64,000 nucleotides of DNA from Methanoregulaceae archaeon. GTDB taxonomy: Archaea > Halobacteriota > Methanomicrobia > Methanomicrobiales > Methanospirillaceae. The translations under genes and the position numbers were made by a program. Under the pieces are notes generated by a model, which ran no database searches, was not told where the DNA came from, and saw only the letters and a list, made by a program, of their open reading frames with translations. Below are positions 51,827-61,379 of the stretch, piece by piece (positions within the stretch are counted from its first letter, which is position 1; each line of letters begins with the position of its first letter). The stretch is taken from positions 411,731-475,730 of the forward strand of contig JACTVG010000001.1 of NCBI GenBank assembly GCA_015660965.1. Reading direction: 5' to 3'.

Positions 51827-52669
51827 ATGCAGAAACAGGATCTCCTGTCATTTGTGCTTGCATTGGTTGTTGTGCTCGCAATTGCATTTGTAATAAAACC
51901 AATCGCAACGGGACAACCCATCAATATTGGAATACCTGAAAATCCTACTATCACACCACTTCCAACAACTCAGATTATTACTATAGCTCCAACATTACCC
52001 ACTAGTTTAGCTACTGTAGTGCCGGTCACAACCACTACAACGTTCACTCCAACACCTTCACCAACATGGAATGGCAGTTCACCGCAGAAGATTCAGTTTG
52101 TAAATCCATCAAATTATGGATTGAATTTATCCAATTATAATGCCACTATCCCCAATTTACCATATGATAGTGCATCGATTCGTGCTAATCTCACGAAATA
52201 TGCAACGTTCTCTGGACAATATAGTGGAACAACCCAGATAGTCAATATTCCCTTTCCCTATTGGGAATTGTGGTATACAGTTGAACCGATGACGAGTGAT
52301 ATAAAAGCACAATCTACAAGTGGAACAGCTTATGTTGTAACTCCCACTCTAGGACAGGGTCCATCGTTAAGCGGTTTTCAAGGCTCGTATTCTACTGCTT
52401 TACCTACACTCACTATCCAGGTCATAGATGCCAATGACACGAGCAAGATCGTCCGGGAAATTTCGCCCCAGGGGGGAATCGATCCCACTCTCTGGACAAC
52501 TGATCTTACATCGAAGACAGGTGTCACGGTAAAAGCTACTGATCCCCGGCCGTGGAAGGAGAGGTTCTACGCAGGGTACCACAGTTATTATTTCGTTATT
52601 AGAGCGAGTATCCTCAAATCGTATAAAATTGATATCATGATTCCATCGGCTTACATTGGAAAAATCTAA
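51827..52669 (+). CDS. Single-TM exported protein with Thr/Pro-rich linker
   Basis: This 280-residue protein has one N-terminal membrane helix (about 6-25, L-L-S-F-V-L-A-L-V-V-V-L-A-I), a Thr/Pro-rich spacer (36-85) and a beta-rich outer domain (86-280). Features include Y-W-E-L-W-Y-T-V-E-P near 145. Methanomicrobiales have many such cell-surface proteins of this shape. I do not recognise the domain. It lies beside the archaellin gene, divergent from it; a link to the archaellum is possible but not shown. Confidence 0.8.
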   Translation: MQKQDLLSFVLALVVVLAIAFVIKPIATGQPINIGIPENPTITPLPTTQIITIAPTLPTSLATVVPVTTTTTFTPTPSPTWNGSSPQKIQFVNPSNYGLNLSNYNATIPNLPYDSASIRANLTKYATFSGQYSGTTQIVNIPFPYWELWYTVEPMTSDIKAQSTSGTAYVVTPTLGQGPSLSGFQGSYSTALPTLTIQVIDANDTSKIVREISPQGGIDPTLWTTDLTSKTGVTVKATDPRPWKERFYAGYHSYYFVIRASILKSYKIDIMIPSAYIGKI

Positions 52670-52674
52670 TTGTT

Positions 52675-53523
52675 TTAGGTTCCTTTCCAGTGGGCGGCAA
52701 TAAACTCTCGTACCATTTGGCTTGCAACTGTTGCCGTTTGCCCTGAATCGAATGGACTCACTTCGACATAGTCAAATGCAATAGATTGCGGAGCAACAAC
52801 ACCAATTATATCACTTATATCCCATGGTGTAAGACCGAATGGTTCTGGGGTACCAAGTCCTGGTGTCAAGCAACAATCAATTACATCCGCATCAATTGAA
52901 AGATAAACTCTCTTTCCTTTAATTAGACCTTTGACTTTCGAAAGGACATTAGCCAAACCATGCTTTTTGATCTCGTCAGCAGTGAAAAGACGAAGAGACC
53001 GGGCAAATTCGAACTGGTCTTTCGTACCACTCCGTGCTCCGATGATAATAATGTCTTTTATTCCTTCATCATACACGCGACGAGTGGTACAACCGTGGTT
53101 ATAAATTGTACCACGAAACTCTTCACGGAGATCGAGATGGGCATCGCATACAATATAGCAATCGGGTTTAACAGCACGAACGGAACCAATTGTGATTGAA
53201 TGTTCTCCACCTAGCATTACAGGTATTTTAGTATCTCGCACGATGTCCTGTGTTGCTTCTTGGACTTGTGTTACAACATCCTCTGGCGTAACAGTGATAT
53301 CAATATCTCCAAGATCAATTATTGGCAACTCAGTCAGGTCAAGATCATACGAGGGTAGATAGGTTTCAAAGTTATACGACATTTCTCGGATTGAACGCGG
53401 ACCATTGCGGGTACCTGAACGAAACGTTGTTGTGCCATCATATGGAACACCGAATATTACGTATCGAGCTTTTGAATACTCAGCATTGCACCCTGCAAAA
53501 AGCTGATTTTGAAAACGAATCAT
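52675..53523 (-). CDS. speB: Agmatinase-family ureohydrolase
   Basis: This 282-residue protein has the Mn-binding motifs of ureohydrolases: G-G-E-H-S, D-A-H-L-D and S-I-D-A-D-V-I-D, then P-G-L-G-T-P-E-P. Agmatinase turns agmatine into putrescine and urea. It is encoded just after aIF5A on the same strand (23 bases). In haloarchaea an agmatinase-like enzyme is thought to finish hypusine formation on aIF5A by hydrolysing a deoxyagmatinyl group. The pairing here suggests the same role. Confidence 0.92.
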   Translation of the reverse strand: MIRFQNQLFAGCNAEYSKARYVIFGVPYDGTTTFRSGTRNGPRSIREMSYNFETYLPSYDLDLTELPIIDLGDIDITVTPEDVVTQVQEATQDIVRDTKIPVMLGGEHSITIGSVRAVKPDCYIVCDAHLDLREEFRGTIYNHGCTTRRVYDEGIKDIIIIGARSGTKDQFEFARSLRLFTADEIKKHGLANVLSKVKGLIKGKRVYLSIDADVIDCCLTPGLGTPEPFGLTPWDISDIIGVVAPQSIAFDYVEVSPFDSGQTATVASQMVREFIAAHWKGT

Positions 53524-53546
53524 AATAAAGTAAAGATGAAAGAAGA

Positions 53547-53924
53547 TCAGTCAATTTTTCTCTTACCCATGGACTCAATATATACGATCTCTTTCCCAAT
53601 TTCGATCTGACCTTTTTTGTCTTCTGGAATCAGGATCTCGAAATTTGAATAATCTTTCATATCCATGAGTTGCACCATATTACCGGCTATTGATATAACC
53701 TGTCCGCTTTTCCGATCAACGATAGGTACATACGTCTTGGCTGAAACGGGCTGCACGATCGAACGTTTGACTCCATCAAAGATCCCCACTGCATCGATTC
53801 GTGCCTTTGCTGCACCGTGTTTGCCTGGCTTAGAAGTTGCAATTCCGAGAACTTTGCACGGTTCGTCCTCGATAACGATATACCGACCCTCTTTAATCTT
53901 CCCAATTTCAGTCTGGTCCTTCAT
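53547..53924 (-). CDS. Translation factor aIF5A
   Basis: This 125-residue protein is archaeal IF5A, the EF-P homologue that rescues stalled polyproline synthesis. It has the modification loop S-K-P-G-K-H-G-A-A-K-A-R, where the Lys between G and H becomes (deoxy)hypusine. An SH3-like N-domain and an OB C-domain are present and the length is normal. It is first in an operon with the agmatinase gene. Deoxyhypusine synthase is not in the window. Confidence 0.96.
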   Translation of the reverse strand: MKDQTEIGKIKEGRYIVIEDEPCKVLGIATSKPGKHGAAKARIDAVGIFDGVKRSIVQPVSAKTYVPIVDRKSGQVISIAGNMVQLMDMKDYSNFEILIPEDKKGQIEIGKEIVYIESMGKRKID

Positions 53925-54028
53925 GTGAAAAACTCCTTTCTCTCTGTTCTTTATATATTCAGACGTGTTAGTAATTTATTGTTATTGCGTTAATAAATAC
54001 AACGGGAAAAAGACCCGGAATTGAAACT

Positions 54029-54805
54029 ATGGAATTCCTTTCAGCGTGTGAACAGATGGCACAAGCAGTTGACGATGCAATCCGTGACCTGAAGGGAACA
54101 CCTCAAGCAGGCGAGACGGTCGGGATGGGTGCTGGTCTCACTCCGACAAAACGAATCGATCGAGTTGCTGAAAATTGTATTGTGGATTTTCTTACTGACC
54201 ATCTTCTCTGCTCACTCCTCGTCAGTGAGGAACTTGGAAAGAAAAACTTCGACGGTGAGAAAGGGACTATCTTTCTTGATCCTATTGATGGTACTTTCAA
54301 TGCAGTGACTGGAATCCCGTTCTATGCTCTATCCATCGCGTATATGCTTGATGGTGTCATTCAAAAGGCATTTGTACGCAATCTTGCGAGTGGGGAAACA
54401 TTCACTGCTGTTGAAGGTAAGTATGCAAAATGTAATGGTCGAAAGATCACGGTCTCTTCAGTTTCAGAATTACATACATGTGCAATGAGTGTATATGGTA
54501 GAAAATTCGATCCAGCTCGAGCTATGCAACTCGGGATGAAAATTCGGCGTTGGCGATTACTAGGAGCTTCAGCCCTTGAATTATGTTATATTGGCTGCGG
54601 AAGAATTGATGGGTTTATTGATCTTCGGGGAACACTCAGAGTCACTGATGCTGCCGCTGGCATGCTAGTGTGCATTGAAGGAGGAGGAATGGTGAGCGAT
54701 CTAAATGGAGAACCAATTCAATTCCCGAATGAGGTGACAATTGGAAAGTGCATGATTGCTACCAATGGTGCGTTACACCACAAAGTGATAGAATATCTTC
54801 GGTGA
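54029..54805 (+). CDS. suhB: Inositol monophosphatase/fructose bisphosphatase (archaeal dual type)
   Basis: This 258-residue protein belongs to the IMPase superfamily. It has the metal site L-D-P-I-D-G-T-F-N at about 87-95 and the second Asp in [10 protein letters not shown]. Archaeal members hydrolyse both inositol 1-phosphate and FBP. The FBP aldolase/phosphatase near the left end of the window may make the FBPase activity redundant. Its stop is 7 bases before the NAD kinase start, and the two are commonly neighbours or even fused in archaea. Confidence 0.9.
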   Translation: MEFLSACEQMAQAVDDAIRDLKGTPQAGETVGMGAGLTPTKRIDRVAENCIVDFLTDHLLCSLLVSEELGKKNFDGEKGTIFLDPIDGTFNAVTGIPFYALSIAYMLDGVIQKAFVRNLASGETFTAVEGKYAKCNGRKITVSSVSELHTCAMSVYGRKFDPARAMQLGMKIRRWRLLGASALELCYIGCGRIDGFIDLRGTLRVTDAAAGMLVCIEGGGMVSDLNGEPIQFPNEVTIGKCMIATNGALHHKVIEYLR

Positions 54806-54812
54806 TCGTACT

Positions 54813-55625
54813 ATGAACATATTGCTAGTATCTCGCATTGATGATACAGAAGCGTTGAACTTTACAAAGAACCTTGCTGTTGATCTTCAGTCATCTGGCC
54901 ACAAGGTAAATTTTGATTCTGAAACGGCAAAAATGCTCGGTACATCAGGTTTGGCACTGTCTAAAGCAGCTGCAGATATTGTTGTTATTGTAGGAGGTGA
55001 TGGGACGATACTTCGTTGTTTCCAACAGATGAAGCGTCAAATCCCATTAATCGGTATTAACTGGGGCGATGTCGCTTTCCTTGCCGATATTGAACCTTCT
55101 CATGCATTGGCATTCCTCAATGCTCTCCCGCAAAATTTTGTTGTTGAAGAACGGATGCGGATTGCATTCTTTAATAATGGGGTTCACTTAGGTGATGCTC
55201 TCAATGAGGCATTGATTGTGACAACTCGACCAGCAAAAATGCTAAGATTTTCTATTGATGTAGATGGTATTACAGCGCACCAGTTCCGAGCTGACGGGCT
55301 GTTAATCAGTACTCCTACTGGATCTACAGCGTATGCGATGAGTGCCGGTGGACCGATTGTTGATCCTCTTATTCAAGGTTTCCTCTTGGTTCCCCTTGCA
55401 CCATACATGCTTTCCTCTCGTCCCCACCTTATCAGCAGTAAACGTCAAGTGAGAATTAAACTTGAGAGTGTAAAAGCCGCAAATCTTGTAATTGATGGAC
55501 AAAGGACGGTGGAACTGGGAACCGATGATGTAATAGAGATAAAACAGTCGAAACGTCCAGCATTATTTGTAGATGCAAAAAGGAACTTCTTTGCAAAGGT
55601 AGACAGCAAACTCCGCCATTTGTAA
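54813..55625 (+). CDS. nadK: NAD kinase
   Basis: This 270-residue protein shows G-G-D-G-T-I-L-R and [17 protein letters not shown], the nucleotide and NAD sites of NAD kinases. It makes NADP. Length and both domains are normal. It has a GGTGATC site at 8 bases, next to the end of the IMPase gene. The NADK/IMPase pair suggests a link between NADP and inositol or sugar phosphate metabolism. Confidence 0.95.
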   Translation: MNILLVSRIDDTEALNFTKNLAVDLQSSGHKVNFDSETAKMLGTSGLALSKAAADIVVIVGGDGTILRCFQQMKRQIPLIGINWGDVAFLADIEPSHALAFLNALPQNFVVEERMRIAFFNNGVHLGDALNEALIVTTRPAKMLRFSIDVDGITAHQFRADGLLISTPTGSTAYAMSAGGPIVDPLIQGFLLVPLAPYMLSSRPHLISSKRQVRIKLESVKAANLVIDGQRTVELGTDDVIEIKQSKRPALFVDAKRNFFAKVDSKLRHL

Positions 55626-55736
55626 ATTGCTAGATTGAGGAGACGAAAACCCCTTTTGTAACCACTATGTTTAATAATCCTTATCACCTGTGTTGATGTG
55701 ATAGTTCCCTAAATGGGGATGGGGAGGTCAGTGAAG

Positions 55737-56453
55737 ATGAAAGAAGAGATAATGAAAATTCCTATCAATTACAGTGAAGCATCAGAAATTTTAAAAAAAC
55801 AGTTAAAACTTTCCGGATCCCCGGTTGCAATTAGGTTTGCAACCAGTAAGGATGAGATTCCGGAGGGCGTTCCTGAAATCGATAAGACTATCCGACATTG
55901 TTCGATGGTTGGACTTGCACGTAAGGAAGGCCGGATCTTTTATGCAACTGCAAGCAAACACGAATGCAACGGAGGAGCTTGGGCGTTAGGACTTAAGGAA
56001 ATTACTGACACTTTAAAGACTGGAGAATTTTACTACAAGCTGGGTAAATTCCAAAGTTTTGCTGCTTGCAAGAGGACTATAGATCAGGTTCCGCATTTAA
56101 ATTCCGGTTATACGTACGCAACACTTTATGCACCGTTGGAAAAAACACTATTTACACCGCACGTGGTGTTGATAGTTGCCAATCCATGGAGCATGTTAAA
56201 ACTTGGGCAGAGTACCCTCTTCAAACTAGGTGGACGGATTAACTCTGAATTCTCTGGAATTCAGTCAGTGTGCTCTGATGCATGTGCCCAAACATACCTG
56301 ACCGGCCATGTAAACTTCTCTCTTGGATGTGATGGATCGAGAAAGTTTTCAGGAATAGATGATAGTGAAATGGTAATGGGGTTCCCAGCTGAATTAATTC
56401 CAGAAATTACTGAATCATTAAAAGTCGTAACTGCTGCACCGGGTTCGAAATAA
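55737..56453 (+). CDS. DUF169 protein
   Basis: I choose ATG 55737, which has GGGGAGGT 8 bases upstream, giving 238 residues. The upstream ATG at 55713 is inside the binding site region. It fits the DUF169 family, with S-G-S-P-V-A-I-R-F, I-R-H-C-S-M-V, C-N-G-G-A-W-A-L-G and S-V-C-S-D-A-C-A near the C-terminus. Cysteines at several of these motifs suggest metal or cofactor binding, but the function is unknown. It stands alone. Confidence 0.85.
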   Translation: MKEEIMKIPINYSEASEILKKQLKLSGSPVAIRFATSKDEIPEGVPEIDKTIRHCSMVGLARKEGRIFYATASKHECNGGAWALGLKEITDTLKTGEFYYKLGKFQSFAACKRTIDQVPHLNSGYTYATLYAPLEKTLFTPHVVLIVANPWSMLKLGQSTLFKLGGRINSEFSGIQSVCSDACAQTYLTGHVNFSLGCDGSRKFSGIDDSEMVMGFPAELIPEITESLKVVTAAPGSK

Positions 56454-56587
56454 TTATACTTCAATACACTTTTTTATCGTGAGAATATTCTCAAGTTCTC
56501 CATATGAGATGAAGAAATCTCCAAATATACTCAAAACATTGGAATTTAAAATAAAAGACTTATCTTGAGAGCAGTTTCAGTATATAA

Positions 56588-57103
56588 ATGGTGATCGTTT
56601 TGCAGGTCTCTATGAAGCTCGAAATGAAAGATTCGCCGGGACAACTTGTAGCTGCACTCAAGCCTATTTCTGAAGTTGGTGGAAATATTATCGCCGTTAT
56701 TCACCAGAGAGATCCACACTCAGCTGATGATACGCTCAACGTTCAGATTGTTCTTGAGCTTCATGAAGGCCGAATAAACGAACTCGTTTCGCTTCTGAAA
56801 GCGGAGGGTGTGCATATCCAAAGGATCGGTAAGGAACGTCTCCTATATCGACGTACAGTAATTATGATCGGGCACCTGATGCATACAGACCTCTCAGATA
56901 CAATCGATCGAATAGACAGAACTGGATTCGCTGAAGTGAGCGAGCTTTCAATGAGTATGCCTGCAATTAATGAGCGGTCGTCTTCCCGACTCACTATCAA
57001 ATCTGTTACTCAAAATGATATGGAAAAGGCAATTGCGATATTGCGTACGGTAGCACACGAAAAGGATCTTTTACTCATTGAACCTCTGGAGGAAATTTCA
57101 TGA
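56588..57103 (+). CDS. ACT-domain protein upstream of homoserine dehydrogenase
   Basis: This 171-residue protein has an N-terminal ACT domain (about 5-80; E-M-K-D-S-P-G-Q-L, then G-N-I-I-A-V-I-H) and a second, less clear regulatory half. ACT domains bind amino acids. Its stop overlaps the hom start by 4 bases (ATGA), so it probably regulates homoserine dehydrogenase in response to threonine or methionine. The same pair occurs in other methanogens. Confidence 0.85.
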   Translation: MVIVLQVSMKLEMKDSPGQLVAALKPISEVGGNIIAVIHQRDPHSADDTLNVQIVLELHEGRINELVSLLKAEGVHIQRIGKERLLYRRTVIMIGHLMHTDLSDTIDRIDRTGFAEVSELSMSMPAINERSSSRLTIKSVTQNDMEKAIAILRTVAHEKDLLLIEPLEEIS

Positions 57104-58086
57104 AGATCGCTATTCTTGGTCTCGGTGCTGTCGGCAAGGGCGTTACGGAGATGGTGGCATCAAAGGATCTTGGGATTTCTATCACTGGAATTGCCGATTC
57201 GAAAAGTGGCTGTATCGATTCTTCGGGTCTCAATACCAAATCAATCCTTGTAAAAAAGCAGAAGAAAGGGTTTTGTGGTGACAAAGCTCTCTCTGCAGAA
57301 GATGTTATTAAAAAAGCTGATTACGATGTGCTCGTTGAGGTAACACCCACCAATGCAACAACTGGTGAACCAGGATTGAGCTATATCAGACAGGCACTTA
57401 AACGGAAAAAACACGTTGTTACATCAAATAAAGGACCTCTTGCTCTTGCCTACAAGGAATTGCAAACTCTCGCGAAAAAGAACGGTGTAGCCTTGCGTTT
57501 TGAAGCAACAGTTGGTGGAGCAATTCCAATCTTTCATACACTTGAACATGGTCTAGCAGGTAATGAAATTCTTGCCATCTTTGGAGTTCTTAATGGTACA
57601 TGTAACTATATTCTAACCCGTATGGCGGACGAGGGACTTACCTATGAACAGGCACTCTTGGAAGCACGTGAGATGGGATATGCAGAAGCAGATCCGACGT
57701 ATGATGTGCAAGGGATTGATGCCGCTATCAAACTTGTTATCCTTGCCAACACAATTTGGGGTGATGGTGTTAAACTGGATGATGTCAATCGGACAGGAAT
57801 CGATCTATTGACGCCAGATGCTCTTAAACTCGCCGAAGAAGAGGATTGTACGATACGTTTGATTGCTGAGGCTATCCCAAAGAAAAAGTTGTTACGAGTT
57901 GCGCCCAGGATCATAGAAAAAAGTCACCCTCTTGTAGTTGAAGGCACATTAAATGCAATCACCATTGAAACCGACATGGCAAAAGAAATTACACTGATCG
58001 GCAAAGGTGCCGGCTCGATCGAGACGGCAAGTGCTATAATAGGTGATTTACTTTACATTCGCGATCGTTATGTCGAGCGTGCTTGA
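57100..58086 (+). CDS. hom: Homoserine dehydrogenase
   Basis: This 328-residue protein has a Rossmann opening I-A-I-L-G-L-G-A-V-G-K-G, T-S-N-K-G-P-L-A, and the signature F-E-A-T-V-G-G-A-I-P with G-V-L-N-G-T-C-N-Y-I-L. It reduces aspartate semialdehyde to homoserine for threonine and methionine. It lacks the C-terminal ACT domain of the long form, in keeping with the separate ACT protein upstream. Its 3' end overlaps the next gene by 17 bases. Confidence 0.95.
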   Translation: MKIAILGLGAVGKGVTEMVASKDLGISITGIADSKSGCIDSSGLNTKSILVKKQKKGFCGDKALSAEDVIKKADYDVLVEVTPTNATTGEPGLSYIRQALKRKKHVVTSNKGPLALAYKELQTLAKKNGVALRFEATVGGAIPIFHTLEHGLAGNEILAIFGVLNGTCNYILTRMADEGLTYEQALLEAREMGYAEADPTYDVQGIDAAIKLVILANTIWGDGVKLDDVNRTGIDLLTPDALKLAEEEDCTIRLIAEAIPKKKLLRVAPRIIEKSHPLVVEGTLNAITIETDMAKEITLIGKGAGSIETASAIIGDLLYIRDRYVERA

Positions 58087-59185
58087 GCACCGACGTGAAT
58101 ATCTCCGCATAATGCGGCAATTCACTCTCGACAATGGCTTTTTTACCGTTACAGACATCCAAAGTTCAGCCAAAATACCTAGAAGTACAGCCCAAGACTG
58201 GGTCAACCGTCTTGTTAGCGAAGGATGCGTCTTAATAAAGGAGGAGAAACGTGGAAGAACTGCAGCCCGATACGCAGCAATAAGTTCCATGCCTTCTAGT
58301 ACCTGCCGGAGGCTTTTCACAACTGTTGATGGCGATCGAGTGGAAATCTACCATGATTGTATGAGCGGTGCTTGTGCTGCGTTTTGTGGATTTCACCATA
58401 CGCTTGCAGGGGGTGTAATTACCTCTATAGAACGGGACGGAACGCTCTTGAGAGAATGCGCCAGATTAGGTACCCAAAATGTTGAGGTGGGACTAACTCC
58501 ACTTTCTGCCGTTGGTGTGTTTGGAATTGAAAGGAAAGGGAATTATATTGTCCAACATATCCGCTCAATTGGTGGACCCGCATATTCTCTCTCTGATATG
58601 ATGTCACTTGCTGATGGAGTTTGCAAGGTCGAAACGCAGCATCATAATATTATTGTCGAAGGAGACGTTTGGACACGAGCACTCCTTCACGTAACAATAG
58701 GTATTGACGATACTGATACAAAACAAGGTGGGGCAACTTTTGCACTTGCACTTGCTCTTCTCTCCCATATAACTCGAATGCGAGGTGTTCTTCCGATCGC
58801 ACATCACGTTGCCATGTTAAACCAGAATATTTTTACAAAAACGGCTGGTAATTCTTCAAGTTTTATCGAAGTAGCGGTTGAGCCCAAAAAACTTTCTGAA
58901 CTCATGGAAAAAACGAAAAAATTTGTTGCAGGTGAGTCCCTTTCATCTGAATGGGGAATTGCAGTGAAACAGGGTTTTATTATACCACCCGGATTGCGGG
59001 AATACGGGAAACTCGTTCGCAAAAGTGTTATCTCCCGACCCGTAGCAGAGGCGACGGCAGAACAATATAGTGTTGTACTTCATGGAGGGAATGGAGTTAT
59101 CGGTGCGCTCGGGGCAATTTCTTTGAGCAGACTTCCGCATGAGGTATTACTCGATCCAACCAAGGATATAATTCCGATCAATTGA
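58070..59185 (+). CDS. Putative methanogenesis marker protein 11 with N-terminal HTH
   Basis: I choose ATG 58070, giving 371 residues and a 17-base overlap with hom. Residues about 12-65 form a winged helix (T-V-T-D-I-Q-S-S-A-K-I-P-R-S-T-A-Q-D-W-V-N-R-L). From about 75 the chain fits marker protein 11: V-E-I-Y-H-D-C, then G-I-D-D-T-D-T-K-Q-G-G-A-T in the middle and K-T-A-G-N-S-S. The G-I-D-D-T-D motif is shared with TiaS-like ATP-using enzymes. The family is restricted to methanogens and its function is not known. The HTH fusion would be consistent with an older regulatory function or DNA binding. Confidence 0.65.
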   Translation: MSSVLEHRREYLRIMRQFTLDNGFFTVTDIQSSAKIPRSTAQDWVNRLVSEGCVLIKEEKRGRTAARYAAISSMPSSTCRRLFTTVDGDRVEIYHDCMSGACAAFCGFHHTLAGGVITSIERDGTLLRECARLGTQNVEVGLTPLSAVGVFGIERKGNYIVQHIRSIGGPAYSLSDMMSLADGVCKVETQHHNIIVEGDVWTRALLHVTIGIDDTDTKQGGATFALALALLSHITRMRGVLPIAHHVAMLNQNIFTKTAGNSSSFIEVAVEPKKLSELMEKTKKFVAGESLSSEWGIAVKQGFIIPPGLREYGKLVRKSVISRPVAEATAEQYSVVLHGGNGVIGALGAISLSRLPHEVLLDPTKDIIPIN

Positions 59186-59237
59186 GCTCTGAAGATATAT
59201 GAACCATTAATGAACAGGGACGAATTTTCTATGGTAA

Positions 59238-59256
59238 ACGTAGAGGTGGTCTACGT
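59238..59256. repeat. Short inverted repeat after the marker 11 gene
   Basis: ACGTAGA (59238-59244) and TCTACGT (59250-59256) are perfect complements with a GGTGG loop. It lies 50 bases beyond the stop of the marker 11 gene and before the convergent amidotransferase. It could be a hairpin near the 3' end of a transcript, though no T-run follows at once. Confidence 0.35.
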
Positions 59257-59325
59257 CGGTTCCTTGGTATGGACTAATGACTCATAAAGGGGACAATGAA
59301 TTTTTAAAAAATCTTTAAATCATTT

Positions 59326-59982
59326 TTAAAATAGAAAATCTTTCATAAGTTTGCTGCACAGTGTGTTGCTTTCAGTCACATACCTTTGTGTATCTCGAAG
59401 AATTCTCTCACGTTTTTTCATGGGGAGATCTTTTGTCCAATCATTGATAAGCGAGTCTGTCATCTCAAGGTGGAATTGCATAGCAAGGGCAGATTTTAAT
59501 TCAAACATTTGGTTGTGGACTCTTTCGCCAGTACACAACAATTTTGCGCCAAAAGGAACTTCAAATGTCTCACCATGCATTTGGAAGACATAGAATGATT
59601 GTGGGAATTTATCGCAAATGTTGGTTGTTTCTGATGTTAAGTTTACGAGATACCATCCAGTTTCATTTACAAACTGATACACTTTAGCCCCATGAGCTGA
59701 TGCGATTAATTGAGCACCGAGACATACTCCTAATATTGGGATATTCTTTTTTACTGCCTTCCTGATCACTTCCTTTTCTTTCTGTAACCAGGGGAATTCT
59801 GCCTCGTCTTTGACACTCATGGGACCTCCCAAAAAGATCAAATGAGTAGCATTTTTCGCATCAACCTCATTAGTCTCCCAGACATAGTTGTACTCGAAGG
59901 ATACATCCCATTCTGAAAAAATCTGTTCAATATACCCAAGTGGTTCATGTGGTGAATGCTGAAATGCGACGACGTGGTTCAT
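59326..59982 (-). CDS. Class I glutamine amidotransferase-like protein
   Basis: I choose ATG 59982 (after GAGGGAT), giving 218 residues. The nucleophile elbow is G-V-C-L-G-A-Q-L, the oxyanion strand F-L-G-G-P-M-S, and the final H-E pair M-Q-F-H-L-E-M. These GMP-synthase-like amidotransferases act alone on unknown substrates, such as gamma-glutamyl compounds. It has no synthetase partner next to it. Confidence 0.88.
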   Translation of the reverse strand: MNHVVAFQHSPHEPLGYIEQIFSEWDVSFEYNYVWETNEVDAKNATHLIFLGGPMSVKDEAEFPWLQKEKEVIRKAVKKNIPILGVCLGAQLIASAHGAKVYQFVNETGWYLVNLTSETTNICDKFPQSFYVFQMHGETFEVPFGAKLLCTGERVHNQMFELKSALAMQFHLEMTDSLINDWTKDLPMKKRERILRDTQRYVTESNTLCSKLMKDFLF

Positions 59983-60100
59983 ATGTATCCCTCTTCCTTT
60001 TTTGTAGTTCAACGTTCGTTTTTAATATGTATTGAAAACTTGAAGACCATATAAATTATTTGCACACGAGTAACAAGGTACCTGAAAAGAAGGTTTTTAA

Positions 60101-60436
60101 ATGACTGAACAAAAATCAGAAGACCTTAAAGAAAAAGTAATCAAACTAAAAGAAATGGTTACCTATCAGGATGGTTCGATTGTCAGCAAGATGGTAGTAT
60201 ACAAACCATCTGGCACAATTACACTTTTTGCCTTTGATGCAGGAGAAGGATTGTCAGAGCATACTGCGCCGTTTGATGCAATCCTGAATGTAATCGATGG
60301 TGAAGCTGATATAACGATAGCCAAAAAAGAATTTCATTTGACCGAAGGTCAGATGATTATCATGCCGGCAAATGTTCCTCATGCAGTCAAGGCAACGCAA
60401 CGGTTCAAGATGATGCTGACTATGATCCATGCGTGA
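60101..60436 (+). CDS. Small cupin-domain protein
   Basis: This 111-residue protein is a single cupin barrel. Its metal-ligand pattern is partial: L-S-E-H-T-A-P-F-D-A, a G-E-A-D-I turn, and the second motif M-P-A-N-V-P-H-A-V. The upstream sequence AAGAAGG serves as binding site. Such cupins bind metals and small molecules; the substrate is unknown. It is next to the amidotransferase, in divergent orientation. Confidence 0.9.
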   Translation: MTEQKSEDLKEKVIKLKEMVTYQDGSIVSKMVVYKPSGTITLFAFDAGEGLSEHTAPFDAILNVIDGEADITIAKKEFHLTEGQMIIMPANVPHAVKATQRFKMMLTMIHA

Positions 60437-60480
60437 GAGAAAAAAAATTCGCGAAAATTAATTAAAAAAATATACAAAAA

Positions 60481-61197
60481 TTAGGTTTTCCTTAAGGTCA
60501 AGAAACTAACTCCAACCGCTAATACACAAAATCCAATTTCTAATGGTGTTGGTTTTGTAGTGGTAGTCTTTGGTAACGATGGTGTTGGTGGAATTGTTGC
60601 AGTAGTGGAAATAGGGGTTGGGAGTTGTGTTGTTACGACCGGGGTTATTGGTGTTTTAGGGACTTCTGCTTCAATTGAGATAGATCCTTTTACTACACTG
60701 ATACTCTCTTCATCATAAGACTTGGAATTTTCAACACGAATCGAAAATGTCTTTGCAGCAGTATTAGACGATGTTTGAAATTCCACAATCCCGGAGCCGC
60801 TTGAATCTGTGGTAACGAGAGCGTAATAACTTGTTTTGGGTACACCAGATGTTGATGGTGCTACATCATCCAAAATAGTGCGACCATTACCATTTGTATA
60901 TTTATATGAGCCGATTGTATAGGGTCCACCTGGCGAATCCTGAGCTACATTATATTGTCCCCCAGCTATTATTGGAGGTTGTTCTCCAATCGCTCCGGAC
61001 ATTGTGAACGTCCCCGTTAGCCATACATAATATTGAGTGTTTGGTGCTCCCGCGACACTTATTGTAAAGGGCCTTCCGCGAGTGATTGCATCATTTCCTG
61101 ATTGTACTGCGGTCGTATCAGTTGCAGAAACGGGAATTGTAATCAAGAAAAAACAAACAACTAATACGAGTAATAAAAATTCATAGTGTTTTTTCAT
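60481..61197 (-). CDS. Surface protein with DUF3821-like domain and C-terminal anchor
   Basis: This 238-residue protein has a signal peptide (about 1-26, ending V-S-A), then a DUF3821-like beta domain (27-170; I-T-R-G-R-P-F-T-I-S-V-A-G). A Thr/Pro-rich linker (178-218) and a C-terminal membrane helix (219-236) follow. DUF3821 proteins are common at the cell surface of Methanomicrobiales. The C-terminal anchor would hold it in the membrane, with the linker crossing the S-layer space. Confidence 0.8.
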   Translation of the reverse strand: MKKHYEFLLLVLVVCFFLITIPVSATDTTAVQSGNDAITRGRPFTISVAGAPNTQYYVWLTGTFTMSGAIGEQPPIIAGGQYNVAQDSPGGPYTIGSYKYTNGNGRTILDDVAPSTSGVPKTSYYALVTTDSSGSGIVEFQTSSNTAAKTFSIRVENSKSYDEESISVVKGSISIEAEVPKTPITPVVTTQLPTPISTTATIPPTPSLPKTTTTKPTPLEIGFCVLAVGVSFLTLRKT

Positions 61198-61379
61198 TAT
61201 TTTTCACTCTAACAATCTTTAAATCAATTATTGAGATAAATAACCCTTTTGAATTATCAAATTATTCAATATCACTAAATAATAAAATCGAATGATATCT
61301 TATACTATCGGTTGCAAAAATCGATAAAACCACACCATATTCCAAAAAATATAGGGTTGTATTGTTCTTAAAAAAAAGA

